Source: DATJZH01 sp052146815
GTDB taxonomy: Bacteria > Actinomycetota > Actinomycetes > Streptosporangiales > Streptosporangiaceae
Reading direction: 5' to 3'
Assembly: GCA_052146815.1 (NCBI GenBank)
Contig: JBKQMG010000122.1
Location: forward strand, 1-64,000
DNA: 64,000 bases
The translations under genes and the position numbers were made by a program. The notes under the pieces were generated by a model. That model searched no databases and had not been told where the DNA came from. It saw only the letters and a program-made list of their open reading frames with translations. Shown here one piece after another: positions 51,327 to 60,540 of this stretch (the stretch's first letter is position 1; each line of letters starts with the position of its first letter).

Positions 51327-52238
51327 ATGAAAGTTGCGATCACCGGGGCCACTGGTCTGATCGGCAGTGCCCTGGCCGCGGACCTGGCCGCGGACGGGAA
51401 TACTGTGATCCGCCTGGTCCGCCGTCAGCCTCGCGATGACGGCGAGGTGGCGTGGGATCCGCTGGCCGCGAGCGGCCTCGATCCGGCTGCGCTGAGCGGC
51501 GTCGACGGCATCGTGCATCTTTCCGGCGCACCGATCGCCGAGGGGCGCTGGACCGAGGCCCGCAAGGCAGAGCTGCGCGCGAGCCGGATCCAGAGCACCC
51601 GCACGCTAGTTCAGGCCATGGCCGCTGCCAGCCCGCCGCCGCCGGTGCTGCTGTGCGGCTCCGCCATCGGCTGGTACGGCGATACCGGCGACCGGGCCGT
51701 CGACGAGAGCGCGCCCGCGGCGTCAGGCTTCCTGGCTGATCTGGTCCGTGACTGGGAGACGGCCGCCGCGCAGGCCCGGAAAGCGAGTATCCGGGTGGCA
51801 AGCCTGCGGACCGGTATCGTGCTCAGCCGCCACGGCGGCATGCTCGGGCGGCTGGCGCCGGTCTTCCGCCTCGGCCTCGGCGCCCGGATCGGGGCAGGCA
51901 GCCAGTACATCAGCTGGATCGCCCTGACCGATGAGGTACGGGCCATCCGGTTCCTGCTGGATCGGCCGGACCTGGACGGACCGGTGAACCTGACGGCCCC
52001 CGAGCCGGCGACTAACGCGGAGCTCACCGCCGCGCTCGGCCGGGCGGTAGGCCGTCCGGCGCTGCTGCGGGTCCCGGCGCCGCTGCTGCGGGCCGGCCTG
52101 GGCGAGGTGTCCAGCGAGCTGCTGTCCGGCGCCCGGGTGCTGCCCCGCAAGCTGCAGGAGGCAGGCTTCCTGTTCCGCTACCCGGATCTTGCCTCCGCCC
52201 TGACGGCGGAACTTGCTTCCGGCAAGCCGGCCGCCTGA
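51327..52238 (+). CDS. TIGR01777-family NAD-dependent epimerase
   Basis: A 303-residue protein from ATG 51327 behind AGGAGG. It begins with MKVAITGATGLIGSALAADL and has HLSGAPIAEGRWTEARK, GSAIGWYGDTGDRAVDE and the ISWIALTDEVRAIRFLL end, which are diagnostic of the TIGR01777 subgroup of extended SDRs (YfcH/SulA-like). The cofactor motif G-A-T-G-x-I-G is intact. Biological substrate unknown. The place between sucB and lipB is common in actinobacteria. Confidence 0.88.
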   Translation: MKVAITGATGLIGSALAADLAADGNTVIRLVRRQPRDDGEVAWDPLAASGLDPAALSGVDGIVHLSGAPIAEGRWTEARKAELRASRIQSTRTLVQAMAAASPPPPVLLCGSAIGWYGDTGDRAVDESAPAASGFLADLVRDWETAAAQARKASIRVASLRTGIVLSRHGGMLGRLAPVFRLGLGARIGAGSQYISWIALTDEVRAIRFLLDRPDLDGPVNLTAPEPATNAELTAALGRAVGRPALLRVPAPLLRAGLGEVSSELLSGARVLPRKLQEAGFLFRYPDLASALTAELASGKPAA

Positions 52239-52292
52239 GCTGACCTTAGGAGGGCCTGAGCGGGCCGGGACCAGGCAGAGCCGCCCGGCGAC

Positions 52293-52323
52293 ACCGCTCC
52301 TCAGCGGGCCGCTGAGGAGCGGT
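52293..52323. terminator. Bidirectional 13-bp hairpin
   Basis: Perfect 13-bp inverted repeat (52293-52305 and 52311-52323) with a 5-nt loop, between the epimerase stop and the next, convergent gene. It overlaps the last codons and stop of that gene (stop at 52301-52303), so the sequence encoding its C-terminus also acts in termination. Confidence 0.75.
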
Positions 52324-52954
52324 CGTCGGTGCCCGCCTGCCCATCGCCTTCCTCATAGGCCGGATCAGCGAACAGGTCGGACAGGCGGGCACCGGAATCA
52401 GCGCCGAGCATAGGCACCTTGCGCAGCGGGGGCACCGGGCCGGGCTTGCCCTCGAACAGCCTGATCCGCCCGATGGTCAGCCGGAGCAGCTGGCGGGCCC
52501 GCCAGATGGCGAACGCGGCCAGCGGCAGCTCGATCAGCAGCGCGGACAGCAGGCTGTACATGAAGCCGCTGGTCCGCGCGTCCAGCACTACGTCGAACCA
52601 CGCGTCGCAGCACAGCAGCGTGGCCAGGACGACGAGGCAGATGAGCAGGATCTGGCGGCGCTTCCAGGCCGCCCAGCCGGTCGCCGCGAACGCGGCGAGC
52701 AGGCCCAGGTCGAATCCCACCCAGGCGCCGCGCCAGCCGCCGGACCGGTAGTAGCGGGGCAGGGTGACGGCCAGCACGCCGATCCAGGCGGCCAGGACGA
52801 TGCAGCAGAGGACGATGAACGCCAGCGCCATCGCGCGCCGCCGGCCGCCGGCGGGAGCCTCGGGTGGACCGGTCTCCTCCAGCCGGGCGAGCGCGCAGAG
52901 CAGGTCCTTGCGCTGCGCCTGACTCAGGCTGCGCAGCTCTTCCTCGGAATACAA
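52301..52954 (-). CDS. Hypothetical four-helix membrane protein
   Basis: The most likely start is TTG 52954, with GGGAGGTGAG upstream at a good distance, giving 217 residues. An N-terminal soluble helix LYSEEELRSLSQAQRKDLLC is followed by helices around ALAFIVLCCIVLAAWIGVLA, VGFDLGLLAAFAATGWAA, ILLICLVVLATLLCC and SLLSALLIELPLAAFAIW. The end is acidic. I know no function; homologues in actinobacteria sit near lipB. The terminator lies in its final codons. Confidence 0.65.
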   Translation of the reverse strand: MYSEEELRSLSQAQRKDLLCALARLEETGPPEAPAGGRRRAMALAFIVLCCIVLAAWIGVLAVTLPRYYRSGGWRGAWVGFDLGLLAAFAATGWAAWKRRQILLICLVVLATLLCCDAWFDVVLDARTSGFMYSLLSALLIELPLAAFAIWRARQLLRLTIGRIRLFEGKPGPVPPLRKVPMLGADSGARLSDLFADPAYEEGDGQAGTDDRSSAAR

Positions 52955-53025
52955 GCCGCTCACCTCCCTAATGCACGTTAGCTCTGCCCGGCCCGGCCGC
53001 ATTCCCGCCTAGCCCGCGCCGGGAA

Positions 53026-53031
53026 TAGGCT
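53026..53031 (+). promoter_or_regulatory. Putative leaderless -10 element of lipB
   Basis: TAGGCT 6 nt upstream of ATG 53038 and no ribosome-binding site, consistent with a leaderless transcript. Confidence 0.55.
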
Positions 53032-53037
53032 GAAAGC

Positions 53038-53835
53038 ATGGCTGGTGCACTGACCTTCGTCCGGGCCGGACTCGGGACGGACGCGGTCCCCTACCCGCAG
53101 GCCTGGGATCTGCAGCGGCTGCTGCATGACCGGCGCGTGCGCGGCGAGATCCCCGACACTTGTCTACTGCTCGAACATCCGCCGGTTTACACCGCCGGAA
53201 GGCGCACGGACCCGCTGGACCGGCCGGTCGGCGATCCCGGCGCGCCGGTCATCGACGTCGACCGGGGTGGCAAGATCACCTGGCACGGGCCGGGGCAGCT
53301 TGTCGGGTACCCGATCCTGGCGCTCGACGATCCGATTGACGTGATCGCCTACGTGCGCGCCATTGAGCAGGCCCTGATGTCAGTGTGCGCAGGGTTCGGC
53401 GTGGCCACCAGCAGAGTCGAGGGACGCAGCGGCGTGTGGGTGCTTGGCCGGGACGGGGCGCCTGACCGCAAGATCGGCGCCATCGGCATCCGGGTCGCGC
53501 GCGGGGTGAGCATGCACGGGTTCGCACTGAACTGCGACTGCGATCTGTCGTGGTTCGACCGGATCGTGCCGTGCGGACTGCGAGACGCGACCGTGACATC
53601 ACTGAGCGCCGAGACCGGCCGCCCCGTCACCGTCACCGACGCCTGCGGCGCCGTCGAGCGCGAGCTGGCCGCAGTTCTCGGCGCGGACACAGCAGTGCCC
53701 GCGGCCGGTCTTGACGCGCTGGCGGCGCACGGGCGGCCGGCTGCCCGGTCAGCTAAAGGGGGCGACTGCCCTCGACTGCCTCGGTCAGCTGGGGCGGCCG
53801 ACTGGCCCGGTCAGCTGACTGGCCGGGGCAGATAA
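53038..53835 (+). CDS. lipB: Octanoyl-[ACP]:protein octanoyltransferase
   Basis: 265 residues from ATG 53038. Substrate-binding EHPPVYTAGRRTD and GGKITWHGPGQLVGYPIL, the catalytic Lys145 in RKIGAIGIRV and Cys179 in VPCGLRDA constitute the LipB acyl-transfer site. It attaches octanoyl groups from acyl carrier protein to lipoyl domains, the step before LipA. The last 25 or so residues are low in complexity and overlap the convergent NUDIX gene by 25 bp, so the functional end may be earlier. Confidence 0.93.
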   Translation: MAGALTFVRAGLGTDAVPYPQAWDLQRLLHDRRVRGEIPDTCLLLEHPPVYTAGRRTDPLDRPVGDPGAPVIDVDRGGKITWHGPGQLVGYPILALDDPIDVIAYVRAIEQALMSVCAGFGVATSRVEGRSGVWVLGRDGAPDRKIGAIGIRVARGVSMHGFALNCDCDLSWFDRIVPCGLRDATVTSLSAETGRPVTVTDACGAVERELAAVLGADTAVPAAGLDALAAHGRPAARSAKGGDCPRLPRSAGAADWPGQLTGRGR

Positions 53836-54296
53836 CGGACCGGCCCGCGCTGCAGCGCCTCCAGCGCGCCGACGACCCTCGGCAGGGTATGCGGCGGCAG
53901 GAAGCTCCCGAGCTGCGGCACCGGCGTGAACTGCCAGCCGTCCAGTTCCTCCTGCTGCAGCACGATCGCCCTGCCGTCGGGCAGCATCCCCCCGTCGAAG
54001 ACGAAATGCATGCTCGGCCGGGCATCCGGGCCGAGCGGCTGCGACCAGTCCACCGCCAGCAGCCTGCCGATGCCCAGCGTGAGGCCGAGCTCCTCCGCCA
54101 CTTCGCGCTCGCAGCCGATGTGCGGCGCCTCGCCGTGCTCGCAGATGCCGCCCGGCAGGCTCCAGTAGTCCCGGTAGTTGGGCTTGACCAGCAGCGGCTC
54201 CCCCGTGGCGTTGATGATCAGCGCGCCGGCTGAGATCACGGCTCCAGGCAGGCCCTCGTACCACTCCTCCTGGTCAAGGAACTCTGCGCGCACCAT
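53811..54296 (-). CDS. NUDIX hydrolase
   Basis: From ATG 54296, 161 residues. The NUDIX box GGICEHGEAPHIGCEREVAE followed by ELGL fits G-x5-E-x7-R-E-U-x-E-E-x-G-U. An N-terminal FLDQEEWYEGLP and the C-terminal FTPVPQLGSFLPPHT recur in the actinobacterial homologues. It hydrolyses a nucleoside diphosphate linked to another moiety. It follows hisS by 7 bp on the same strand and likely shares its transcript. Confidence 0.88.
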   Translation of the reverse strand: MVRAEFLDQEEWYEGLPGAVISAGALIINATGEPLLVKPNYRDYWSLPGGICEHGEAPHIGCEREVAEELGLTLGIGRLLAVDWSQPLGPDARPSMHFVFDGGMLPDGRAIVLQQEELDGWQFTPVPQLGSFLPPHTLPRVVGALEALQRGPVRYLPRPVS

Positions 54297-54303
54297 GCCC
54301 GGT

Positions 54304-55626
54304 CTACGCCTCCCGGCCCGCGGCGGCCCTGGCCAGATAGCTGCCGAGCTCATCAGCGCTCACCTGGGTCTGCTCCCCGCTGGTCATGTCACGCACCGTG
54401 ACCGTGGCCGCCTGCGCCTCCGCCGGGCCGCAGATCAGCGCCCAGGCTGCGCCCTGATCGCTGGCCCATTTCAGCTGCCTGCCGAGCTTGCCGGAGGAGC
54501 CCAGGTAGACGCTGGCCCGCAGGCCCGCGCCGCGCGCGACGCCGGCGAGCGCGAAGGACCGGGCGGCGAGATCCTCGCTCAGGATCGGGACGGCGACGTC
54601 CAGCCTGCCCCGGCGGCCGGCCTCGCTGCTGCCGCGCAGCAGCAGGATCCGCTCGATGCCCAGCGAGCCGCCGGTGGCCGGCACATCCGGTCCGCCGAGC
54701 TGCTCGATCAGGTGGTCGTAGCGGCCGCCGCCCGCCAGCGATCCCGGCACGCCCCCTGCCGTCACCTCCCAGATCGGGCCGGTGTAGTAGCTCAGGCCCC
54801 GCACGAGGCGGGGCGAGAACCCGACCCGCTCGGGCGGCAGCAGCGGGCCGGCCACGTCCAGGATGCGGGTTACCTCGTCCAGGCCTGCCAGGCCCTGCTC
54901 GGTCCCCTTGAGCGCGTCCCGGACCCGCGCGCCGGCATCCGGGGCCGCGACAACCTCCACCAGCTCGGTGGCGGTGTCCTGGGAGAGGCCGCGGCCGGCC
55001 AGCTCGGCGATGACTTCCGCGGGCGGAAGCTTGTCCAGCTTGTCCAGGGTGATCAGCACGCCGGCCCCGAGACCGGCGGGCACGCCGAACGCCTCCAGCA
55101 GGCCGGCCAGCACCCGGCGGGAATTCAGCTGGATCCCGAAGCCCCGCACGCCCAGCTCGCTGAGGACGTCGTGCACCGCGCAGATGATCTCAGCGTCGGC
55201 CAGCGGCGAGCCTGACCCCAGTGTGTCCAGGTCGCACTGGGTGAACTCGCGGTACCGGCCCTTGCCGGGCCGGTCCGCGCGCCAGACCGGCCCGATCGTG
55301 TGGCGCTTGTACGGCGTGGGCAGCTGGCTGCCGTACGCGGCGGCCACGCGCGCCAGCGGCACGGTCATGTCGTAGCGCAGGGCCAGGTCCGCCTCGCCCG
55401 ACGCCTCATGCTCGCCGCGCCGCAGGATCTTGAAGATGAGCTTGTCGCCATCCTCGCCGTACTTGCCCAGCAGGACGTCGAGCCGCTCGAAGGCGGGCGT
55501 CTGCAGCGGCTCGAAGCCGTAGCGGGTGAAGACGTCCCGGATCGTCGCGAACGCCCGCTCCCGGTCATCGAATTCAGCGGCCAGGAAATCGCGCGTTCCC
55601 GACGGAGGGTCAAACTGCGTTGGCAT
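54304..55626 (-). CDS. hisS: Histidyl-tRNA synthetase
   Basis: A 440-residue class II synthetase from ATG 55626. Motifs: PPSGTRDFL, LRYDMTVPLARV, RHTIGPVWRADRPGKGRYRE, FTQCDLDTLGS and LVRGLSYYTGPIWEV, then a C-terminal anticodon domain ending with ELGSYLARAA. The histidine-binding loop is usually L-D-Y-Y; here it reads L-S-Y-Y, an Asp-to-Ser change. The protein is too long for HisZ, which lacks the anticodon domain. Unusual position: between lipB and lipA, with the NUDIX gene behind. Confidence 0.85.
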   Translation of the reverse strand: MPTQFDPPSGTRDFLAAEFDDRERAFATIRDVFTRYGFEPLQTPAFERLDVLLGKYGEDGDKLIFKILRRGEHEASGEADLALRYDMTVPLARVAAAYGSQLPTPYKRHTIGPVWRADRPGKGRYREFTQCDLDTLGSGSPLADAEIICAVHDVLSELGVRGFGIQLNSRRVLAGLLEAFGVPAGLGAGVLITLDKLDKLPPAEVIAELAGRGLSQDTATELVEVVAAPDAGARVRDALKGTEQGLAGLDEVTRILDVAGPLLPPERVGFSPRLVRGLSYYTGPIWEVTAGGVPGSLAGGGRYDHLIEQLGGPDVPATGGSLGIERILLLRGSSEAGRRGRLDVAVPILSEDLAARSFALAGVARGAGLRASVYLGSSGKLGRQLKWASDQGAAWALICGPAEAQAATVTVRDMTSGEQTQVSADELGSYLARAAAGREA

Positions 55627-55729
55627 GCGCTCTATGTTTCCGGACCGGGGCCCGCAGCGTCACATCGGGCCGGGCCAGGCGTGTCGTGCGGTCCCGGCCC
55701 GCGCGGTACGGGTGCCGCCGGGACGGACG

Positions 55730-55735
55730 TAACCT
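55730..55735 (+). promoter_or_regulatory. Putative leaderless -10 element of lipA
   Basis: TAACCT 6 nt upstream of GTG 55742, with no ribosome-binding site, matching the pattern of the lipB promoter. Confidence 0.55.
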
Positions 55736-55741
55736 AGGGGC

Positions 55742-56683
55742 GTGGTACTCGCACCCGAAGGACGCCGGATGCTTCGGCTCGAAGCGCGCAACAGCCAGGT
55801 ACCCATCGAGCGCAAGCCGCCGTGGATCAAGACGCGGCTGCGCACCGGTCCCCAGTACACCGAGCTGAAGCAGCTTGTGCAGCGCGAAGGCCTGCACACC
55901 GTCTGCGAGGAAGCCGGCTGCCCGAACATCTTCGAGTGCTGGGAAGACCGGGAGGCCACCTTCCTGATCGGCGGCGACCAGTGCACCCGGCGATGCGACT
56001 TCTGCCAGATCGCCACCGGCAAGCCAGGCCCGCTCGACACCGACGAGCCGCGCCGGGTGGCCGAATCGGTCGTCGCGATGGGCCTGCGGTACGCGACGGT
56101 GACCGGCGTGGCCCGTGATGACCTGGCGGACGGCGGCTCCTGGCTCTACGCCCAGACCTGCCGCCAGATCCACCAGGATGTGCCCGGCTGCGGCGTGGAG
56201 CTGCTGATCCCCGATTTCAATGCCGAACCCGCGCAGCTCGCCGAGGTATTCTCGGCCCGCCCCGAGGTGCTCGCGCACAACGTCGAGACCGTGCCGCGGA
56301 TCTTCCGCCGGATCCGGCCTGGCTTCCGCTACGAGCGCTCGCTCGAGGTCATCAGCTCCGCCCGCGCCGCCGGGCTGATCACCAAGTCGAACCTCATCCT
56401 CGGCATGGGCGAGGAGCGCGCCGAGATCAGCCAGGCCATGTCGGACCTGCACGCGGCGGGCTGCGACCTGCTCACGATCACGCAGTACCTGCGACCATCG
56501 GTGCGCCACCACCCGATCAAGCGCTGGGTGCCCCCCGCCGAGTTCGACGAGCTGAGCGAGGAGGCACTGGAGATGGGTTTCGCCGGAGTGCTGGCCGGTC
56601 CGCTGGTGCGCTCGTCCTACCGGGCCGGGCGGCTCTACCGGCAGGCCATGGACCGCCGCGGCGCGGCAGTCAGCGGGCCCTAG
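55742..56683 (+). CDS. lipA: Lipoyl synthase (radical SAM)
   Basis: 313 residues from GTG 55742. The auxiliary cluster is CEEAGCPNIFECW (Cys55, 60, 66), and the radical SAM cluster is CTRRCDFC (Cys81, 85, 88). HNVETVPRIFRRIRPG and VRHHPIKRWVPP are further family signatures. It inserts two sulfur atoms into octanoyl-lipoyl domains. Together with lipB, lpd and sucB it forms the lipoylation set. The start GTG is the first codon after a TAACCT promoter. Confidence 0.96.
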   Translation: MVLAPEGRRMLRLEARNSQVPIERKPPWIKTRLRTGPQYTELKQLVQREGLHTVCEEAGCPNIFECWEDREATFLIGGDQCTRRCDFCQIATGKPGPLDTDEPRRVAESVVAMGLRYATVTGVARDDLADGGSWLYAQTCRQIHQDVPGCGVELLIPDFNAEPAQLAEVFSARPEVLAHNVETVPRIFRRIRPGFRYERSLEVISSARAAGLITKSNLILGMGEERAEISQAMSDLHAAGCDLLTITQYLRPSVRHHPIKRWVPPAEFDELSEEALEMGFAGVLAGPLVRSSYRAGRLYRQAMDRRGAAVSGP

Positions 56684-56742
56684 CAGCCATTCGGCGCCCC
56701 GCTGCGGCCAGGGCGGGTTTCGCGGTAAGCGCCCCATGCTCG

Positions 56743-56748
56743 TATCCT
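56743..56748 (+). promoter_or_regulatory. Putative leaderless -10 element of the DUF4191 gene
   Basis: TATCCT 7 nt upstream of ATG 56756, without a ribosome-binding site. Confidence 0.45.
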
Positions 56749-56755
56749 CACGAGC

Positions 56756-57469
56756 ATGGTGAACAAGTCCGCTCCGGCGGCGAAGAAGGGTGCAGCCGAC
56801 GCGAGCGGCCCCGGCCGACTCAAGCAGATCGGCATGGTCGCCGGAATCGTCCGCAAGCAGAACCCGAAAGCCCTGCCCATCGTCATCGGCAGCGCAGTTC
56901 TGATCATCGCGATATTCGTCGTTGCGGGCCTGCTCACCAGAACCGCGCCGTTCCTCATCCCGATGGGCATCCTGGTCGGCGTGGCCGTCGCGATGATTCT
57001 CTTCGGCCGGTTCGCGCAAGCCGCGCAGTACTCGGCGATCGCGGGCCAGCCCGGCGCGGCCGCCGCCATCTTGCAGTCGATGCGCGGCAACTGGACGATC
57101 ACCCCGGCGGTCTCGGCGAACCGGAACATGGACGTCGTCCACCGTGCTGTCGGCCGGCCCGGCGTCGTCCTGGTCGGGGAAGGGTCGCCGAACCGGCTGC
57201 CGAGCCTGCTCGCGGCCGAGAAGAAGCGGATTGCCCGGATCGCGCAGGACGTGCCGATCTACGACGTGCAAGTCGGGGACGACACCGGCCAGATCCCGAT
57301 CCGCCGGCTGCAGCGGCACATCATGAAGCTGCCGCGCAACCTCAAGGGACCGGCCGTGGCCGACCTGAACTTCCGGCTCAAGGCGCTGCCGCAGCCACTG
57401 CAGATGCCCAAGGGCCCGATGCCGCGCACCGGCCGGATGCCGAAGGCCCCCCGGCCGAGAATGCGCTAG
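56756..57469 (+). CDS. DUF4191 membrane protein
   Basis: A 237-residue protein from ATG 56756. A basic N-terminus (NKSAPAAKKGAADASGPGRL), two helices (LPIVIGSAVLIIAIFVVAGLL and FLIPMGILVGVAVAMILFGR, in parts) and a cytosolic domain with MRGNWTITPAVSANRNMDVVHRAVGRPGVVLVGEG in pieces characterise the actinobacterial DUF4191 family. No function known. It conventionally sits between lipA and glnA, as here. Confidence 0.85.
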   Translation: MVNKSAPAAKKGAADASGPGRLKQIGMVAGIVRKQNPKALPIVIGSAVLIIAIFVVAGLLTRTAPFLIPMGILVGVAVAMILFGRFAQAAQYSAIAGQPGAAAAILQSMRGNWTITPAVSANRNMDVVHRAVGRPGVVLVGEGSPNRLPSLLAAEKKRIARIAQDVPIYDVQVGDDTGQIPIRRLQRHIMKLPRNLKGPAVADLNFRLKALPQPLQMPKGPMPRTGRMPKAPRPRMR

Positions 57470-57546
57470 GGCCGGGCACTCTCAGAAACTACGCCGGGCG
57501 GCCTCGCTGACCGGTCCCGGTCCGGGGCCGCTTTCGATCGGGCCCG

Positions 57547-57984
57547 TCAGATCCGGATCACGATCGTGTTGGCGGCCTTGTCGTGAAGTCCGCGCATATC
57601 CCGGTCGAACACCAGGGGCGGGACGACGGCGAGCAGCAGCAGGGTCCGGATCAGTGACCACAGCAGGCCGACCGGCTTGCCGTCCAGCCGGGCCACGCGG
57701 ATGCCGAGCAGCCGCTTGCCGAACGTGAAGCCGGTGAGAGCCGTCAGCAGGTACACCTCGACCGCGAATACCACGATGGTCCAGGTCTGGACCTTGAAGA
57801 TGGCCAGCGCGATGATCGTGCACAGCAGCCAGTCGATCACCAGGGCGCCGAGGCGCCTGCCCGCGCCCGCCACCGACCGCGGGCCCTCCTCGGGCAGCCC
57901 GAGGCGCTGCCCTGGGTACTTCTGCACCTCGCCGGGGGTCCCCGGGCCCGACAGCCAGGACCCGGCCCATCGTCGGTCTGTCAC
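57547..57984 (-). CDS. RDD family membrane protein
   Basis: 145 residues from GTG 57984. GRRLGALVIDWLLCTIIALAI begins the first RDD helix; TALTGFTFGKRLLGIRVARL and LLWSLIRTLLLLAVVPPLV follow, and DKAANTIVIRI ends the protein. RDD proteins are three-helix membrane proteins of unknown transport role. The upstream TACCGT-like hexamer and the start 6 nt away indicate a leaderless start. Convergent with DUF4191. Confidence 0.85.
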   Translation of the reverse strand: MTDRRWAGSWLSGPGTPGEVQKYPGQRLGLPEEGPRSVAGAGRRLGALVIDWLLCTIIALAIFKVQTWTIVVFAVEVYLLTALTGFTFGKRLLGIRVARLDGKPVGLLWSLIRTLLLLAVVPPLVFDRDMRGLHDKAANTIVIRI

Positions 57985-57990
57985 ATGACC

Positions 57991-57996
57991 ACCGTA
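57991..57996 (-). promoter_or_regulatory. Putative leaderless -10 element of the RDD gene
   Basis: TACGGT on the minus strand, 6 nt upstream of GTG 57984. Confidence 0.5.
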
Positions 57997-58104
57997 TCCG
58001 GCCGCCCGTGGGGTGCTGACCGGCGGGCACCTTCCGTTAAGGCTGCTGGTCCTGCCCCCGTGGCCGCGAAGCCCGCGGCGGGCCCGGCCGGCCCCGGGGG
58101 TGGC

Positions 58105-58142
58105 GTAACGCCGCTGAAACATACGGGACACGGCGCGGAAAC
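58105..58142 (+). promoter_or_regulatory. GlnR-type operator upstream of glnA
   Basis: The sequence contains GTAAC-6 nt-GAAAC (58105-58120), then 6 nt, then GACAC-6 nt-GAAAC (58127-58142). This matches the actinobacterial GlnR consensus of two a-b box pairs with 6-nt spacers, only the second a box deviating (GACAC for GTnAC). Its position about 70 bp before glnA is usual. It predicts nitrogen-dependent regulation by GlnR; a GlnR gene is not in the window. Confidence 0.8.
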
Positions 58143-58212
58143 GGCCATCGGCTAGCGTCAGTGCCGCGTCCGCCGGGTTGGCGGTGGCCGTTGCCCAGTC
58201 AAGGGAGAGTTA

Positions 58213-59637
<1,425 letters not shown>

Positions 59638-59650
59638 CAGACCCCAAGCA

Positions 59651-59681
59651 CCCGGCACCGGAACCCCCCACCGGTACCGGG
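59651..59681 (+). terminator. glnA terminator hairpin
   Basis: Inverted repeat of 11 bp with one mismatch (59651-59661 and 59671-59681), 9-nt loop, 14 bp after the glnA stop, followed by GCGCTTTGG. Confidence 0.75.
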
Positions 59682-59765
59682 CGCTTTGGCGTTCGGCGGC
59701 TGGCCCGGCGAGTCGGGAAACAGCTGTCAGCCGGGCTCTAGACCAGGTGTTACAAATCACTGATC

Positions 59766-60333
59766 ATGGGCCACGAGCTGGCCGGCCACGTGGTGGCGCT
59801 CGGCGACGGCGCAGACAATGCCTGGCTGGGCCGCATGGTGGCCGTCAACCCGATCGTGTCGTGCTGCAGCTGCCGCTACTGCCGGTCCGGCGCGCGCAAC
59901 CTGTGCCGGCGTAGACAGCTGATCGGGGTCGCCCGGCCGGGCGGATATGCCGAGCGGGTCTGCACCCGGCCCTAAACCTGGCCGGCCTGCCGGACGGATT
60001 CGACGGCCGCCTCGGCGCCTTTGCCGAGCCGATGGCCAACGGCGTGCGCGCGGCCCGCCTCGGCGTGGCCGGGCGCGAGGATGTCCGGGCGGTGGTCATC
60101 GGGGCCGGCGCCACCGAACTGGCGTTCCGGCCGGTCGTCCGCGACGAGATCATCCTGGTCGGCAGCTACGCCTACACCGACGAGGACGTCGCCTGCGCCG
60201 CTGAGTGGATCGTCGCGGGAAGGCCGGGCCCGGCAAGATCGAACCGGTCCGCCCGCTCGGCGAGGGGCCAGGGCTGTTCGCCGGCCTCGCCGGCGGCCCG
60301 GGCCGCTCAGTTCGCGTGTTCCTGGGCCCCCGC
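59766..60333 (+). pseudogene. Zinc-dependent medium-chain alcohol dehydrogenase, decayed
   Basis: Pieces of one MDR enzyme are seen in three frames. The first (59766-59975) begins at MGHELAGHVVALGDG and holds the structural zinc pattern SCCSCRYCRSGARNLC. A second frame from about 59975 contains LPDGFDGRLGAFAEP and VVIGAGATE, then jumps to FRPVVRDEIILVGSYAYTDED, so the cofactor domain is mostly deleted. A third frame carries LFAGLAGGPGRSVRVFLGP at the C-terminus. The N-terminal 40 residues are also missing. Two frameshifts plus two deletions make it a clear pseudogene. Confidence 0.78.
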
Positions 60334-60540
60334 CATGACGTTGCCGCCCTGGCCGGGCTACGGCACTGGAGGAGCACCAGCACGGGATCCGCATCACCAC
60401 GGTCATGCATGACCCCGGCCCGGCGCCGCTGCGCCCGGATCCGGCCGGCTGATCGCGGCAGGCCCCTAGACGAGCGGAGGCAGATCACTTTACTGTAAGC
60501 GCTGGTCAGCACGGCGGCCCGAGAGGCGCCGCCCGGAAGA

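Noticed and set aside
55610..57319. A 569-codon frame antisense to lipA and the DUF4191 gene
   Set aside because: lipA with all six cysteines lies on the other strand; no features of a protein family in the antisense frame.
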